This document shows, piece by piece, positions 1 to 8,356 of a stretch of 64,000 nt of DNA; position 1 is the first letter of the stretch, and each line of letters starts with the position of its first letter. The stretch lies in NCBI GenBank assembly GCA_963794655.1, contig CAWCEV010000008.1, positions 496,001 to 560,000 of the forward strand, given 5' to 3'. Below the pieces are notes generated by a model, which was not told the DNA's origin, made no database searches, and was given only the letters and a program-made list of their open reading frames with translations. A program made the translations under genes and the position numbers. This DNA comes from Roseiarcus sp963794655. GTDB lineage: Bacteria > Pseudomonadota > Alphaproteobacteria > Rhizobiales > Beijerinckiaceae.

Positions 1-393
1 CGCAGCCGAATCTCCGCCGCCGAGATGGTCGTACATGCGCAGCCGCTCGCGCGAGAGCCCGCCGAGCAATTGCCATAAGGGAATGCCGAGATCCTTCGCC
101 TTCAAGTCGTGCAATGCCTGGTCGATGCCCGACAGCGCCGACATCGTGACCACTCCGCCCTTGAAGAACGGGTAGCGGTACATCGTCTGCCAGAGATGCT
201 CGATCCGGCGCGGATCCTGGCCGATCACCAGGGGCGCGAGGTCCTCGATCGCGCCGACGACGCCCCGGGTCTGGAATTCGAGCGTCGCCTCGCCGAGGCC
301 GATGAGGCCGGCGACATCGGTTTCGACGCGAACGAAAATCCAGTTGCGCAGGTTAGCGTTGACGACGACGGTCTTGATCGCGGTGATCTTCAT
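1..393 (-). CDS. Enolase-superfamily sugar-acid dehydratase, N-terminal part (cut by window edge)
   Basis: The reading frame starts at an ATG read leftwards from 393 and runs off the left edge, giving 131 residues. It begins MKITAIKTVVVNAN and has the N-terminal capping domain typical of mandelate racemase/galactonate dehydratase proteins: a VETDVAGLIGLGEATLE stretch, a TRGVVGAIEDLAPLVIGQDP stretch and an ALSGIDQALHDLKAKDLG helix leading into the barrel. The metal-binding and catalytic residues lie in the missing part, so the substrate cannot be read. It follows the sugar permease by 18 bases on the same strand, with a GGGGCCGAG ribosome-binding stretch, so it is probably co-transcribed and dehydrates the sugar acid produced from the imported sugar. 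A galactonate- or xylonate-type dehydratase is the likeliest identity. Confidence 0.8.
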   Translation of the reverse strand, partial: MKITAIKTVVVNANLRNWIFVRVETDVAGLIGLGEATLEFQTRGVVGAIEDLAPLVIGQDPRRIEHLWQTMYRYPFFKGGVVTMSALSGIDQALHDLKAKDLGIPLWQLLGGLSRERLRMYDHLGGGDSAA

Positions 394-411
394 CTCGGCC
401 CCGCGTTTGAA

Positions 412-1437
412 TCACCGTCCGGTCAGCGACTGGCGGCGGATGCGCCGTTCGATGAGCGTCTGCAGGACGACCGAGATGACGATGACGAGCCCGAAAGCGA
501 GCTGGGTATAGAAAGCGTTGATGCCGGCCGAGACGATGCCGGCGTTGATCGCGCCGATGATGTAGGAGGCGACGAACGTGCCGACGACCGAGCCGGTGCC
601 GCCGAACACCGACGTCCCGCCGAGGAAGACCGACGCGATGGTGTTGAGGAGAAAGCCGTCGCCCGTCGTCGGCCAGAAGTAATAGCCGTAGATCGAGGTC
701 ATGAGGCCGGAGAAGACAGCGGTGACGCCGACGAGCACAAAGGCGCGCGCCTTCACCGACACGGCGTTGACGCCCATGAGCCGGGCGCTGGTCGGATTAT
801 CGCCGACCAGGAACACATGCGCGCCGAAGCGGGTGCGGTTAAGCAGGATCCAGAAGACGATGAGAATGACGATCATCCACAAGGTCTGAACCGGGAAGCC
901 GAACACCGAGGCGCGCAGAAGCGCGTGCATCTGCGGAAATTTGTCGGCGGTCAGCGGCACGCCGGTGCCGTTCATCAGCACAAGCTCGAGCCCGCGATAG
1001 AGGAACGAGGTGCCGATCGTGATGACGAGCGAGGGAATATTGAGCTTGGCGACCAGGAGGCCGTTCAAAAGCCCGCACGCCGCGCCGGTGGCGAGCGCGC
1101 AAATGATGCCGAGCCACCACGGCGCCCCGCCATAGGCGGTGGTGAGACAGAAGGCCGCCGTCCCAAGCGCCATGATCGAGGGGAACGAGAGGTCGATCTC
1201 GCCGGTGATGACGACGAAGGTGAGAGCGAGCGCGATGATGCCGAATTGCGGCGTCGTCTGCGCGAAGGCGCGATAGATGTCGAGGTTCGTGAACACGGCC
1301 GGGGCCGCGACGACGAAGGCGAGCCACATCGCCAGCCCGACGCCGATGATGCCGAGCTGGCTGCCGTGCCGGCGCAACGCCGAGGGCGGCGCGATGCGGT
1401 TGTCGCTGGGACGGTTCGGAATTGCGCCGGTCGCCAT
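412..1437 (-). CDS. Sugar ABC transporter permease (RbsC/FrcC type)
   Basis: This 341-residue protein is the inner-membrane channel of a carbohydrate uptake (CUT2-type) ABC transporter. It has about eight to ten hydrophobic segments, and the family motif region ALGTAAFCLTTAYGG followed by ACGLLNGLLVAKLNIPSLVITIGT around residues 95-150 is characteristic of ribose/fructose/xylose permeases. The C-terminal half carries GTSVFGGTGSVVGTFVAS, also a family hallmark. The ATG at 1437 is chosen because the frame upstream runs through the ATPase gene in another frame and looks non-coding. Five bases separate it from the ATPase gene upstream. The substrate is not readable from the permease alone; the adjacent lactonase and dehydratase suggest a pentose or hexose that is oxidised in the cell. 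Confidence 0.9.
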   Translation of the reverse strand: MATGAIPNRPSDNRIAPPSALRRHGSQLGIIGVGLAMWLAFVVAAPAVFTNLDIYRAFAQTTPQFGIIALALTFVVITGEIDLSFPSIMALGTAAFCLTTAYGGAPWWLGIICALATGAACGLLNGLLVAKLNIPSLVITIGTSFLYRGLELVLMNGTGVPLTADKFPQMHALLRASVFGFPVQTLWMIVILIVFWILLNRTRFGAHVFLVGDNPTSARLMGVNAVSVKARAFVLVGVTAVFSGLMTSIYGYYFWPTTGDGFLLNTIASVFLGGTSVFGGTGSVVGTFVASYIIGAINAGIVSAGINAFYTQLAFGLVIVISVVLQTLIERRIRRQSLTGR

Positions 1438-1442
1438 CAGGG

Positions 1443-2228
1443 TCAGTCCATCGAGCCGGAGCGCGCGACGCGATAAAGGCGGTCGATCAGTTCGTCCATC
1501 GTGATCTCGCTCTTGGCGTAGACGCCCGCGACCTTGCCGCGATCGAGCACATAGAGCCGGTCGACGACCGGGTAAACATGAAAAATGTTGTGATCGATGA
1601 AGATCGCCGATTTGCCTGCCTTCTTGATGCCGCTCACGAAATCGAGCGTCTTTTTGGTTTCGCTGAGCGAAAGCCCCATGGTCGGCTCGTCGAGGATCAC
1701 GAGCTCCGCGTCGAAATAGAGCGCCCGGGTGATGGCCACGCCCTGCTTCTCGCCGCCCGACATGGTGGTGACGACGTTGTCGGGATGCACGGCGGCCGAA
1801 GTGAATCCCATGTGCTCGCTCATGAGCCGCGCAGATTCCGCGCGCATTCGCTTGACGTCGAGGAGACCGAAGCGCGTGCGCGGCTCGCGCCCCATGAACA
1901 TGTTGCGCCAGATCGGCTGCTTCTCGCTCAGCGCCCGCTCCTGATAAACGGTTTCGATGCCGAGACTGCGCGCCCGCGCGACCGACCAATCGTCGATTCG
2001 CTTTCCCTGGAAATAGATCTCGCCCCCGGAATCGGGGCGATAAAATCCCATCACGATCTTCACCAGCGTCGACTTGCCGGCGCCGTTATCGCCAAGCAGG
2101 CCGACGATCTCGCCATGCTTGACGGCGAAGTTCACTCCCGTCAGCGACCGCACTTCGCCGAACGTCTTCGAGACGTTGCGAAGCTCGATCACCGGCGGGT
2201 CGGCGGCCCCGGCGGATTGGGTCGTCAC
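1443..2228 (-). CDS. Sugar ABC transporter ATP-binding protein, single-domain (FrcA type)
   Basis: This 261-residue ATPase powers the sugar transporter. Walker A (GDNGAGKST) lies near residues 46-54, the signature SGGEK near 157 and Walker B (ELVILDEP) near 175-182. Only one ATPase domain is present, unlike the duplicated RbsA/XylG ATPases, so the transporter resembles the alphaproteobacterial FrcBCA arrangement. I chose the GTG at 2228: the longer frame to 2336 would overlap the binding-protein gene and adds a Pro/Arg-rich stretch unlike the family. A GGA ribosome-binding triplet precedes the GTG. Three genes of the transporter follow each other with gaps of 64 and 5 bases and are surely one operon. 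Confidence 0.9.
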   Translation of the reverse strand: MTTQSAGAADPPVIELRNVSKTFGEVRSLTGVNFAVKHGEIVGLLGDNGAGKSTLVKIVMGFYRPDSGGEIYFQGKRIDDWSVARARSLGIETVYQERALSEKQPIWRNMFMGREPRTRFGLLDVKRMRAESARLMSEHMGFTSAAVHPDNVVTTMSGGEKQGVAITRALYFDAELVILDEPTMGLSLSETKKTLDFVSGIKKAGKSAIFIDHNIFHVYPVVDRLYVLDRGKVAGVYAKSEITMDELIDRLYRVARSGSMD

Positions 2229-2292
2229 AGGCGGTCCATTTCTGTTGAAGCGGTCGAGGCGCGGCGGATCCCGCGCCTCGGGGCACGCAGGG

Positions 2293-3306
2293 TCAGCGGA
2301 TTTCCTTGGCCGCGAGCGGGGCGACGGCGTCGACATTGGTCGAGTCGACGAACGCGCCCGCGGTGTTCACGTCAAGCCCCGAGAAGCCGTACCTTTTGGT
2401 CAGGCAGATGTTGAGGATCGGCAGATAGCCCTGAAGGTAGGGCTGCTGGTCGATGACCAGATTCTGATAGCCCTCCTTGACCGCTTGCGCCGTGTTCGGG
2501 GACATATCGAAGCCGGCGAAGAACACCTGCCCGGGCTTCAGCGAGGCGGCGCGCGCGTAGACCCCGACGTTCGACGTCAGGCCGCCGTGATCGGTGACGA
2601 CGATCTTGATGCCCGGATTGGCGCCCATCACTCCGACGAAGGTCGCGGTGCCCGCGTTCGGGTCGGCGTTGGTCGCCGCATCGATCTCCTGGTAGATCAC
2701 CTTCGCTCCGGCCTTGGTGAAGGCGTCGATCACGCCGACGGTGCGCTGGCCGCGATCGCCGCCCTGGCCCTTCAGTCCCCAGACGAAGACGCTGTCTCCC
2801 GCCTTGAGATTCGCGCGCTTCGCGGCTTCGGAACCGAGCGAGAAACCGGCGGAATAGTTGGGCGCCCCGACATAACCGAAGCCCTTGGCCGAGTATTTCT
2901 TCTGGCTGTCGGGGAGCGAGGTGTTGAGGGTGGTGAAAATCGTCCCCTGGGCGAAGGCCTGATCGACCATCGGCGCGGTCGCCGGCTCGCCGCCGAAGCC
3001 GTAAGTCGCGATGCCGTCGACCTTGGTCGCCAAGGCCTGCTGGATCTGGGTCAGCATCTTGTTGGGGTCCCAGTCGGAGAAGTAATAGGTGACGCTCGGC
3101 CCCAGATCGAGTTCGGCCTGCTTGAAGCCGTTATAGACGTTGTTCGCGAACACGCCGCCCTGCGGCCCGCCGGGGAAAGCAGCGATCTTCACGCCCTGAC
3201 ACCATTTCGCCACCGGATCGGTCGCGTAAGCGGACGTCGCGGCCAGCGAGCCGATCAGCGCCACGCCGACGGCGAGCCCAAAATTCCTGCTACGGTAATT
3301 CAACAT
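2293..3306 (-). CDS. Periplasmic sugar-binding protein of the ABC transporter
   Basis: This 337-residue protein should capture the sugar in the periplasm and deliver it to the permease. Residues 1-28 form a signal peptide (basic start, hydrophobic core GLAVGVALIGSLAATSAYA). The rest has the two-lobe type-I periplasmic-binding fold: a DPNKMLTQIQQALATKVDGI segment near residue 80-100, a VFVWGLKGQGGDRGQR segment in the middle and a hinge-like GQVFFAGFDMSP near 250. A strong ribosome-binding site (GGGAGGA) sits just upstream of the ATG. It is the first transporter gene after a 162-base gap that holds a possible promoter. The ligand cannot be deduced; it is close to the ribose/xylose-binding family (DUF-free type-I sugar proteins). 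Confidence 0.88.
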   Translation of the reverse strand: MLNYRSRNFGLAVGVALIGSLAATSAYATDPVAKWCQGVKIAAFPGGPQGGVFANNVYNGFKQAELDLGPSVTYYFSDWDPNKMLTQIQQALATKVDGIATYGFGGEPATAPMVDQAFAQGTIFTTLNTSLPDSQKKYSAKGFGYVGAPNYSAGFSLGSEAAKRANLKAGDSVFVWGLKGQGGDRGQRTVGVIDAFTKAGAKVIYQEIDAATNADPNAGTATFVGVMGANPGIKIVVTDHGGLTSNVGVYARAASLKPGQVFFAGFDMSPNTAQAVKEGYQNLVIDQQPYLQGYLPILNICLTKRYGFSGLDVNTAGAFVDSTNVDAVAPLAAKEIR

Positions 3307-3371
3307 TCAATCCTCCCACCTTCGTCCTGTTTGCCTCGAAAGGCCCTTGCGCGTTTCATGGATGCGGAAAA

Positions 3372-3401
3372 GTAATACAATATGATCTTATGTCTGAACA
3401 A
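3372..3401 (-). promoter_or_regulatory. Possible promoter of the sugar transporter operon
   Basis: On the minus strand, TTGTTC (3401-3396) and TATTAC (3377-3372) are separated by 18 bases in an AT-rich island that stands out from the GC-rich surroundings. It lies 66 bases upstream of the binding-protein start. Match to the standard hexamers is only moderate; a promoter here is inferred from position and composition. Confidence 0.35.
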
Positions 3402-3468
3402 GCCGCATCCCGAGGAATGGCCGCGCGGCTTTCGGCCGCACCGCCGAGTGCGCAAGAACCCCGGTCGA

Positions 3469-4365
3469 TCAATCGCTAGCCGAAAGGCGCGCCGGGGGGA
3501 ACGGGGTATCGGCAAGACCGACCACGCCGGCATCGATGACAAAGAGCGCGCCCGCCAGCGGGTGAGCGGCGAGCGCCGCCGTGTCGAGGCCAGTGCGCGC
3601 CGTGGTGACGAATAATTGATCGAGCCTCGCGCCGCCGAACGCGCAACAGGTGACTTGCGCGCACGGCAGGGCGATGGCGCGATCGATTCGTCCGTCGGGC
3701 GTGTAGCGCACGACCCGCCCGCCGCCCCATTCGGCATTCCAGAGGCAGCCGTCGGCGTCGACGGTCGACCCGTCCGGAGCGCCCGGACCCTGCACCTCGG
3801 CGAAAATCCGCTCGCCGCTGACCTCGCCGCGGTCGGGATCATAATCGAAGCAGCGGATGATTTTGGCCGGCGTGTCGGCGAAATACATCCGCCGGCCGTC
3901 GGGCGAGAACGCGATCGAGTTCGAGATGCGCACGCCGGAGATCAGAGCGCGCGGGCTCGCTCCGCCGTCATAGGAATAAACCTGGCCGATCGGCTGGCGG
4001 TCCGGATCCTCGTCCATCGTGCCGAACACCAGCCGGCCGCGGCGGTCGAGCTTGCCGTCGTTGAGGCGCGTCGTCGGGCGGTCGGGCTCGACAGCGGCGA
4101 TCGGCCGGCGCGCGCCGCTCTCGAGGTCGAACACTTCGAGGCCGCCGGCGAAGCCCGCGAGCAAAGAAGTTCCGCCGAGCGGCGCGAAACACGCGAGGCG
4201 ATCGGGCAGCGCGACTGAGCGCGCAGCGCCGTCCGAGGGGCGATAAGCATGGAAGCGGCGCCCGAAGATGTCGGTCCACTGGACTTCGCCATGCGCGGGC
4301 GACCAGACGACGCCCTCGCCGAGCTCGTTCTTGCCATCGACGACGACCTCCACGAGCGGCGACAT
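3469..4365 (-). CDS. SMP-30/gluconolactonase/LRE family sugar lactonase
   Basis: This 298-residue protein is a six-bladed beta-propeller of the SMP-30/regucalcin family, which hydrolyses aldonolactones to aldonic acids using one divalent metal. The early ELGEGVVW motif (Glu near residue 17 is the usual metal ligand), RLNDGKLDRRGRLVFGTMD near 100-118 (Asn ligand) and SIAFSPDGRRMYFADT followed by PDGSTVDADGCLWNAEWGGG near 195-215 (Asp ligand) are all present. There is no signal peptide, so it acts in the cytoplasm. It starts three bases after arfB and is followed by the sugar transporter genes, so it probably opens the lactone formed when the imported sugar is oxidised by a dehydrogenase outside this window. 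Confidence 0.88.
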   Translation of the reverse strand: MSPLVEVVVDGKNELGEGVVWSPAHGEVQWTDIFGRRFHAYRPSDGAARSVALPDRLACFAPLGGTSLLAGFAGGLEVFDLESGARRPIAAVEPDRPTTRLNDGKLDRRGRLVFGTMDEDPDRQPIGQVYSYDGGASPRALISGVRISNSIAFSPDGRRMYFADTPAKIIRCFDYDPDRGEVSGERIFAEVQGPGAPDGSTVDADGCLWNAEWGGGRVVRYTPDGRIDRAIALPCAQVTCCAFGGARLDQLFVTTARTGLDTAALAAHPLAGALFVIDAGVVGLADTPFPPARLSASD

Positions 4366-4368
4366 GGC

Positions 4369-4785
4369 TCAATCGGCTCCGTTCGTGCGGCGCCTCAGCG
4401 CCTTGACCGCGCCCCGGCGGGTCTTGTCGTCAAGCCGGCGAGCCCGCGCCGCGTGCGTCGGACGGGTGGCGAGGCGGGGCTTCGGCCGCTCCTGCGCCTT
4501 TGCGATGAGGGCAGCCAGACGCTCGCGCGCGTCCTCGCGATTGCGCGGCTGGGTCGCGTAGCGCTGCGCGAAGATAACGATCACGCCGTCCTGCGTCGCC
4601 CGCGCGCCGGCGAGCTTAATGAGACGGACCGCGACATCGTTCGGCAGGCTCGGCGAGCGGCGCGCATCGAACCTGAGCTCGACCGCGCTCGCCACCTTGT
4701 TGACGTTCTGCCCGCCCGGCCCGGACGCGCGGACGAACGTCTCGACGATCTCGCCCTCGTCAATGAAGAGATCGCCGGCTTTCAT
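4369..4785 (-). CDS. arfB: Alternative ribosome-rescue factor / peptidyl-tRNA hydrolase ArfB
   Basis: This 138-residue protein contains the GGQ peptide-release motif in SGPGGQNVNK near residues 24-33, but none of the codon-reading domains of RF1 or RF2. That is the ArfB (YaeJ) architecture: it enters ribosomes stalled without a stop codon, inserting a basic C-terminal tail into the mRNA channel and releasing the peptide. The Arg/Lys-rich end (residues about 100-138) fits this tail. I chose the ATG at 4785 because homologous similarity begins there; the frame extends upstream but reads as Arg-rich non-coding sequence. It is unrelated in function to the sugar genes immediately downstream but closely spaced with them. 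Confidence 0.92.
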   Translation of the reverse strand: MKAGDLFIDEGEIVETFVRASGPGGQNVNKVASAVELRFDARRSPSLPNDVAVRLIKLAGARATQDGVIVIFAQRYATQPRNREDARERLAALIAKAQERPKPRLATRPTHAARARRLDDKTRRGAVKALRRRTNGAD

Positions 4786-4907
4786 GGCAAACCCGTGGGA
4801 ACTACGCAGAGAGACGATAGCACAGTTGACTAACGCCGACAGCGAAGTTTCGCGAGAGCGCGTCGAGGGCCCCGCTACGCGCGGTGGCCCTCGACAAACC
4901 GCATGGG

Positions 4908-5654
4908 TTACTGCATGCCGCCGCTGGCGAGCAGCTGCTGTCCGGTCAACCATCCTGCGTCGTCCGTCGCCAGGAAGGTCACGACGCCTGCGATGTCCCG
5001 AGGCTGACCGATGCGTCCGAGGGGCGTCCCGGATTTCGCCCACTCCTCGAAGCTCGACCCTATGAAGCCGGCGGTATGGGTCCCCTCGGTCTCGACCATG
5101 CCTGGATTGACGGAATTGACGCGAATGCCCTTGGGCCCGAGTTCCCGCGAAAGCACGCCAGTGATGGCGTCTACGGCTCCTTTGGTGGCGGTGTAGACCG
5201 CCGAGCCAGGCGGTGTGAGGCGCGTGACTCCCGAACCGATATTGACGATGCTTCCCCCCTTCCCAAGGTGCTTCGCGGCTTCCTTGCTGACCAACAAGAG
5301 ACCAAGGACATTGATGTCGAATATCTTGCGATAATGCTCCTCGGTAATCTCCTCGAGCGACTTCATCTCGTATACGCCCGCATTGTTGACGAGCACATCG
5401 AGACGGCCAAAAGTCTTGATCGCCTCGTCGACGACCGCGCGGGCGTCAGCGGTCTTCGAGACGTCGCCTTTGACCGCAATCGCCTTACCCCCGGCGGCTT
5501 TGATCGCCTCGACGACCTTGCCCGCCCCTTCCTTGCTTGAAGCGTAATTGACGACGACGCTGGCGCCGTCGGCGGCCAGCGACTTGGCGACCGCCGCGCC
5601 GATGCCTTTCGAGGCGCCGGTCACGATCGCTACTTTTCCGGAAAGTTTGCTCAT
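4908..5654 (-). CDS. SDR-family NAD(P)-dependent oxidoreductase
   Basis: This 248-residue classical short-chain dehydrogenase has the cofactor motif TGASKGIG near residues 12-19, the NNAG motif near 88-91, catalytic Ser in NIGSG, and the Y-x-x-x-K pair in VYTATKGAVD near 153-157. Asn/Ala-rich NYASSK after the second strand, with a Ser rather than an acidic residue, favours NADP(H). The substrate is unknown; similarity is to 3-oxoacyl reductase/glucose dehydrogenase-like SDRs. It is transcribed divergently from the ArsR-type regulator at 5759, and the shared spacer carries two palindromes, so it is probably that regulator's target. Confidence 0.88.
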   Translation of the reverse strand: MSKLSGKVAIVTGASKGIGAAVAKSLAADGASVVVNYASSKEGAGKVVEAIKAAGGKAIAVKGDVSKTADARAVVDEAIKTFGRLDVLVNNAGVYEMKSLEEITEEHYRKIFDINVLGLLLVSKEAAKHLGKGGSIVNIGSGVTRLTPPGSAVYTATKGAVDAITGVLSRELGPKGIRVNSVNPGMVETEGTHTAGFIGSSFEEWAKSGTPLGRIGQPRDIAGVVTFLATDDAGWLTGQQLLASGGMQ

Positions 5655-5687
5655 TGCGTTTGAACTCCGATGCAGGCTTCGCCCGCC

Positions 5688-5723
5688 ACTCTCGTTATTC
5701 GAGAGTTCAGTAGTTCGGAACTA
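5688..5723. promoter_or_regulatory. Two palindromes between the SDR and ArsR genes; probable operators
   Basis: Positions 5688-5706 read ACTCTCG-TTATT-CGAGAGT, a perfect 7-base inverted repeat. Positions 5711-5723 read TAGTTC-G-GAACTA, a perfect 6-base inverted repeat. Both sit in the 104-base divergent spacer and are the kind of site an ArsR-fold dimer binds. That they control the SDR gene and autoregulate the regulator is inference. Confidence 0.5.
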
Positions 5724-5758
5724 TGGAATAAATTGTCAAGAGGCGTATATGAGGAATC

Positions 5759-6112
5759 ATGAAGCCGATGTTTCATCCCCCGCAGGAGGCGATAACGCTG
5801 GAAGGCATCTTCCACGCGCTTTCGGATCCCGTGCGGACCGCCATCTTTGCGAATATCGCCCTTTCCGAGTGTCCCCAGAACTGCACTGCGCTGGCGCAAA
5901 TCAACGACCGGACGATTCCAAAATCGACCTTATCGCAGCATTTCAACGCGTTGCGCGAGGCGGGGCTCATCCGATCGGAGCGCCAGGGCGTCGAGGTGAA
6001 AAACATCTCCCGTTGCAGCGAGCTCGAACAGCGCTTTCCCGGGCTCATCCCCTCGATCCTGAACGCCCACAAAAAGCAGCTTCAGGAAAAGGCGGCCTCA
6101 GAGGCGGCTTAA
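5759..6112 (+). CDS. ArsR-type winged-helix transcriptional regulator
   Basis: This 117-residue protein has one winged helix-turn-helix domain: FHALSDPVRTAIFANIA (helices 1-2), then SECPQNCTALAQ, the recognition-helix region IPKSTLSQHFNALREAGLI near residues 54-72 and the wing RSERQGVEVKN. The metal-binding ELCVCDL motif of classical ArsR is absent, so it probably senses something other than arsenite; SECPQNC has two cysteines that could be redox- or metal-sensitive. It is divergent from the SDR gene. The upstream palindromes at 5688-5723 are likely operators. Confidence 0.87.
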   Translation: MKPMFHPPQEAITLEGIFHALSDPVRTAIFANIALSECPQNCTALAQINDRTIPKSTLSQHFNALREAGLIRSERQGVEVKNISRCSELEQRFPGLIPSILNAHKKQLQEKAASEAA

Positions 6113-6196
6113 GGGACCACGCGCGCAAATTAGCGCCACAGACGCGTCGTTCAGGTCAGCGGCAGAGTCCAGGCTCCGCCACGCCTGCCGCAGCAC

Positions 6197-7600
6197 TTAC
6201 CGCCACGTCCTGACGTCGACGAACCGCCCGGCGATCGCCGCCGCGGCGGCCATGGCGGGCGAGACGAGGTGGGTGCGGCCGCGGTAGCCCTGGCGGCCCT
6301 CGAAATTGCGGTTCGACGTCGAGGCGCAACGCTCGCCGGGCTCGAGCTTGTCGGGGTTCATGGCAAGGCACATCGAGCAGCCGGGCTCGCGCCACTCGAA
6401 GCCGGCGGCGAGGAAGATCTTGTCGAGGCCCTCGGCCTCGGCCTGAGCCTTGACCAAGCCCGATCCCGGCACGACCATCGCATTGACGTGATCGCTGACC
6501 TTGTGGCCCCTTGCGATCGCCGCGGCGGCGCGCAGATCCTCGATCCGCCCATTGGTGCAGGAGCCGATGAAGACACGGTCGATTTCGATGTCGGCGATCT
6601 TCTCGCCGCCCTTGAGCCCCATGTATTCGAGCGCCCGCCTGATCGAGGCGCGCTTCTGCTCGGTCTCGCCGTCCTCGACCCGGGGCACGGCGCCCAGGAT
6701 CGCCGCGACATCCTGCGGGCTCGTGCCCCAGGAGACGATCGGCGGCAGGTCGGCGGCGTTGAGTTTCACGTCGCGATCGAAATGCGCTCCATCGTCGCTC
6801 TTGAGCGTCTCCCAGTGGCGCATCGCCTGGTCCCAATGGGCGCCCTTCGGAGACTTCGGGCGGTCCTTCAGATACGCATAGGTTTTTTCATCCGGGGCGA
6901 TCATGCCGGCGCGCGCGCCGCCCTCGATCGACATGTTGCAGACCGTCATCCGCCCTTCCATTGAGAGTGATTCGATCGCCGAGCCGCAATATTCGATCAC
7001 ATGTCCGGTGCCGCCCGCCGTGCCAATTTCGCCGATGATGGCGAGGATGATGTCCTTGGCGGTGACGCCCTCGGGAAGCGCGCCGTCGACCTTGACCCGC
7101 ATATTCTTGGCCTTGGTCTGGATCAGTGTCTGAGTCGCCAGCACATGCTCGACCTCTGAAGTGCCGATGCCGTGGGCGAGCGCGCCGAAGGCGCCGTGGG
7201 TCGAGGTATGGCTGTCGCCGCAGACGATCGTCGTGCCCGGCAGCGTGAAGCCCTGCTCCGGCCCGATAATGTGAACGATGCCCTGCCGCGCGTCGAACTC
7301 GTCGTAATATTCGATCCCGAACTCGCGCGCGTTCTTCGCCAGTTCCTCGACCTGCTGGCGGCTCTCCGGATCGGCGATTCCGCCTCTGCGGTCGGTCGTC
7401 TGGATGTTGTGGTCGACGACGGCGAGCGTCCTTGCCGGCGCGCGCACCTTGCGGCCAGTCATCCTGAGCCCCTCGAACGCCTGCGGGCTCGTCACCTCGT
7501 GGACGAGATGGCGGTCGATGTAGATGAGGCTCAGGTCGCCCTTGGTATCCAGGACATGCTCGTCCCAGATTTTGTCATATAACGTGCGCGGTTCGGACAT
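6197..7600 (-). CDS. leuC: 3-isopropylmalate dehydratase large subunit
   Basis: This 467-residue aconitase-family protein isomerises 2- to 3-isopropylmalate in leucine synthesis, together with a small subunit (LeuD) that is not in this window. It begins MSEPRTLYDKIWDEHV as LeuC proteins do. Conserved segments include VCGDSHTSTHGAFGALAHGIGTSEVEHVLATQ, GGTGHVIEYCGSAI, IGSCTNGRIEDLRAAAA and EPGCSMCLAMNPD; the three cysteines of the last two motifs bind the 4Fe-4S cluster. The ATG at 7600 is the family start; the longer frame reads into the divergent gene. It stands alone, separated from neighbours on both sides by opposite-strand genes. Confidence 0.96.
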   Translation of the reverse strand: MSEPRTLYDKIWDEHVLDTKGDLSLIYIDRHLVHEVTSPQAFEGLRMTGRKVRAPARTLAVVDHNIQTTDRRGGIADPESRQQVEELAKNAREFGIEYYDEFDARQGIVHIIGPEQGFTLPGTTIVCGDSHTSTHGAFGALAHGIGTSEVEHVLATQTLIQTKAKNMRVKVDGALPEGVTAKDIILAIIGEIGTAGGTGHVIEYCGSAIESLSMEGRMTVCNMSIEGGARAGMIAPDEKTYAYLKDRPKSPKGAHWDQAMRHWETLKSDDGAHFDRDVKLNAADLPPIVSWGTSPQDVAAILGAVPRVEDGETEQKRASIRRALEYMGLKGGEKIADIEIDRVFIGSCTNGRIEDLRAAAAIARGHKVSDHVNAMVVPGSGLVKAQAEAEGLDKIFLAAGFEWREPGCSMCLAMNPDKLEPGERCASTSNRNFEGRQGYRGRTHLVSPAMAAAAAIAGRFVDVRTWR

Positions 7601-7756
7601 AACACTCTCCAGCGCGCCCGGGGCGCGGCAATTCAGGGGGAATTGAGCGCTATCTATTCCCAACGGGGCGTGGATGGAAGGGGGAGCGGCGGGACAGCAG
7701 CGCGGACGGAGCCCAGGTCCGCTATGATGGTCCCGATAGTGAAAGGCGGGGAGGCG

Positions 7757-8233
7757 ATGATCGACGATATTGAACTCGCCCGCGCGGTTCACGTGTTGTG
7801 CATCGTACACTGGATCGGGGGCGTCGCGTTCGTCACCCTCATCGCGCTGCCACTCGCCAGAGCGAGCGAAGACCCGCGGCAAGGCTGGGCGCTGTTCGAG
7901 GCGATCGAGCACCGCTTCTCGGCGCAGGTGAAGTGGTCGATTCCGCTGGCGGGCGCGACCGGATTCTGGATGGCCTGGCGCCTCGATCTCTGGGCACAAT
8001 TCGGCGACCCGGCGTTCTGGTGGCTCGACGCCATGGCGGCGGTCTGGGCGGTGTTCATGGGCCTCGTCTTCGTCGTCGAGCCGCTCGCGCATCGCCGGCT
8101 TGAGGCGGAAGCGGCGCGCGACCCGAAAGCGGTTCTGCGGCGCGTCTCGCTCGCGCATCTCATTCTGCTCGCGGCAGCGGCCGTCACCATACTCGGCGCG
8201 GTCCTGGGCGCCCACGGCGTCTCGTTCAGCTAG
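7757..8233 (+). CDS. Small integral membrane protein (CopD/DUF-like, four helices)
   Basis: This 158-residue protein has four predicted membrane helices: about residues 8-30 (AVHVLCIVHWIGGVAFVTLIALPLA region), 55-75, 85-105 and 130-152. His residues in the first helix (RAVHVLCIVHWIGG) and in VVEPLAHRR recall small haem- or copper-handling membrane proteins of the CopD/PuuD-like group. The ATG at 7757 follows a GGGGAGG ribosome-binding site; an upstream ATG at 7643 in the same frame is less likely. It precedes nirK by 123 bases on the same strand. A role in copper or haem supply to nitrite reductase is a guess from context. Confidence 0.7.
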   Translation: MIDDIELARAVHVLCIVHWIGGVAFVTLIALPLARASEDPRQGWALFEAIEHRFSAQVKWSIPLAGATGFWMAWRLDLWAQFGDPAFWWLDAMAAVWAVFMGLVFVVEPLAHRRLEAEAARDPKAVLRRVSLAHLILLAAAAVTILGAVLGAHGVSFS

Positions 8234-8276
8234 AGGCCCGCCCAACCCGCCCTTCCTTGGTCTCGCGACAAACGAT

Positions 8277-8290
8277 TTGACCGAGATCAT
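8277..8290 (+). promoter_or_regulatory. Candidate FNR/NnrR-type box upstream of nirK
   Basis: The sequence TTGACCGAGATCAT fits the FNR-family consensus TTGAT-N4-ATCAA with two substitutions. Its centre is at 8283.5. If it were a class II site at -41.5, transcription would start near 8325, 32 bases before the nirK ATG, and a TTATCG-like -10 hexamer lies at 8311-8316. FNR-family control (FnrP, FixK, NnrR) of nirK is well established in denitrifying alphaproteobacteria; which regulator binds here is unknown. Confidence 0.55.
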
Positions 8291-8356
8291 GGAACGCGTC
8301 GCAAATTCCCTTATCGACGCCAAGCGCGACATTCACGCGTGGGAGGAATGCAGGTC

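Noticed and set aside
109..1476. Long plus-strand open frame (455 codons) over the permease gene
   Set aside because: It is antisense to a clearly conserved permease and is Arg/Asp/Glu-rich with no family pattern; high GC content leaves such frames open by chance.
7643..7656. TTGAGCGCTATCTA as a second FNR-type box
   Set aside because: Only one half-site resembles the consensus, and there is no support from neighbouring promoter elements.
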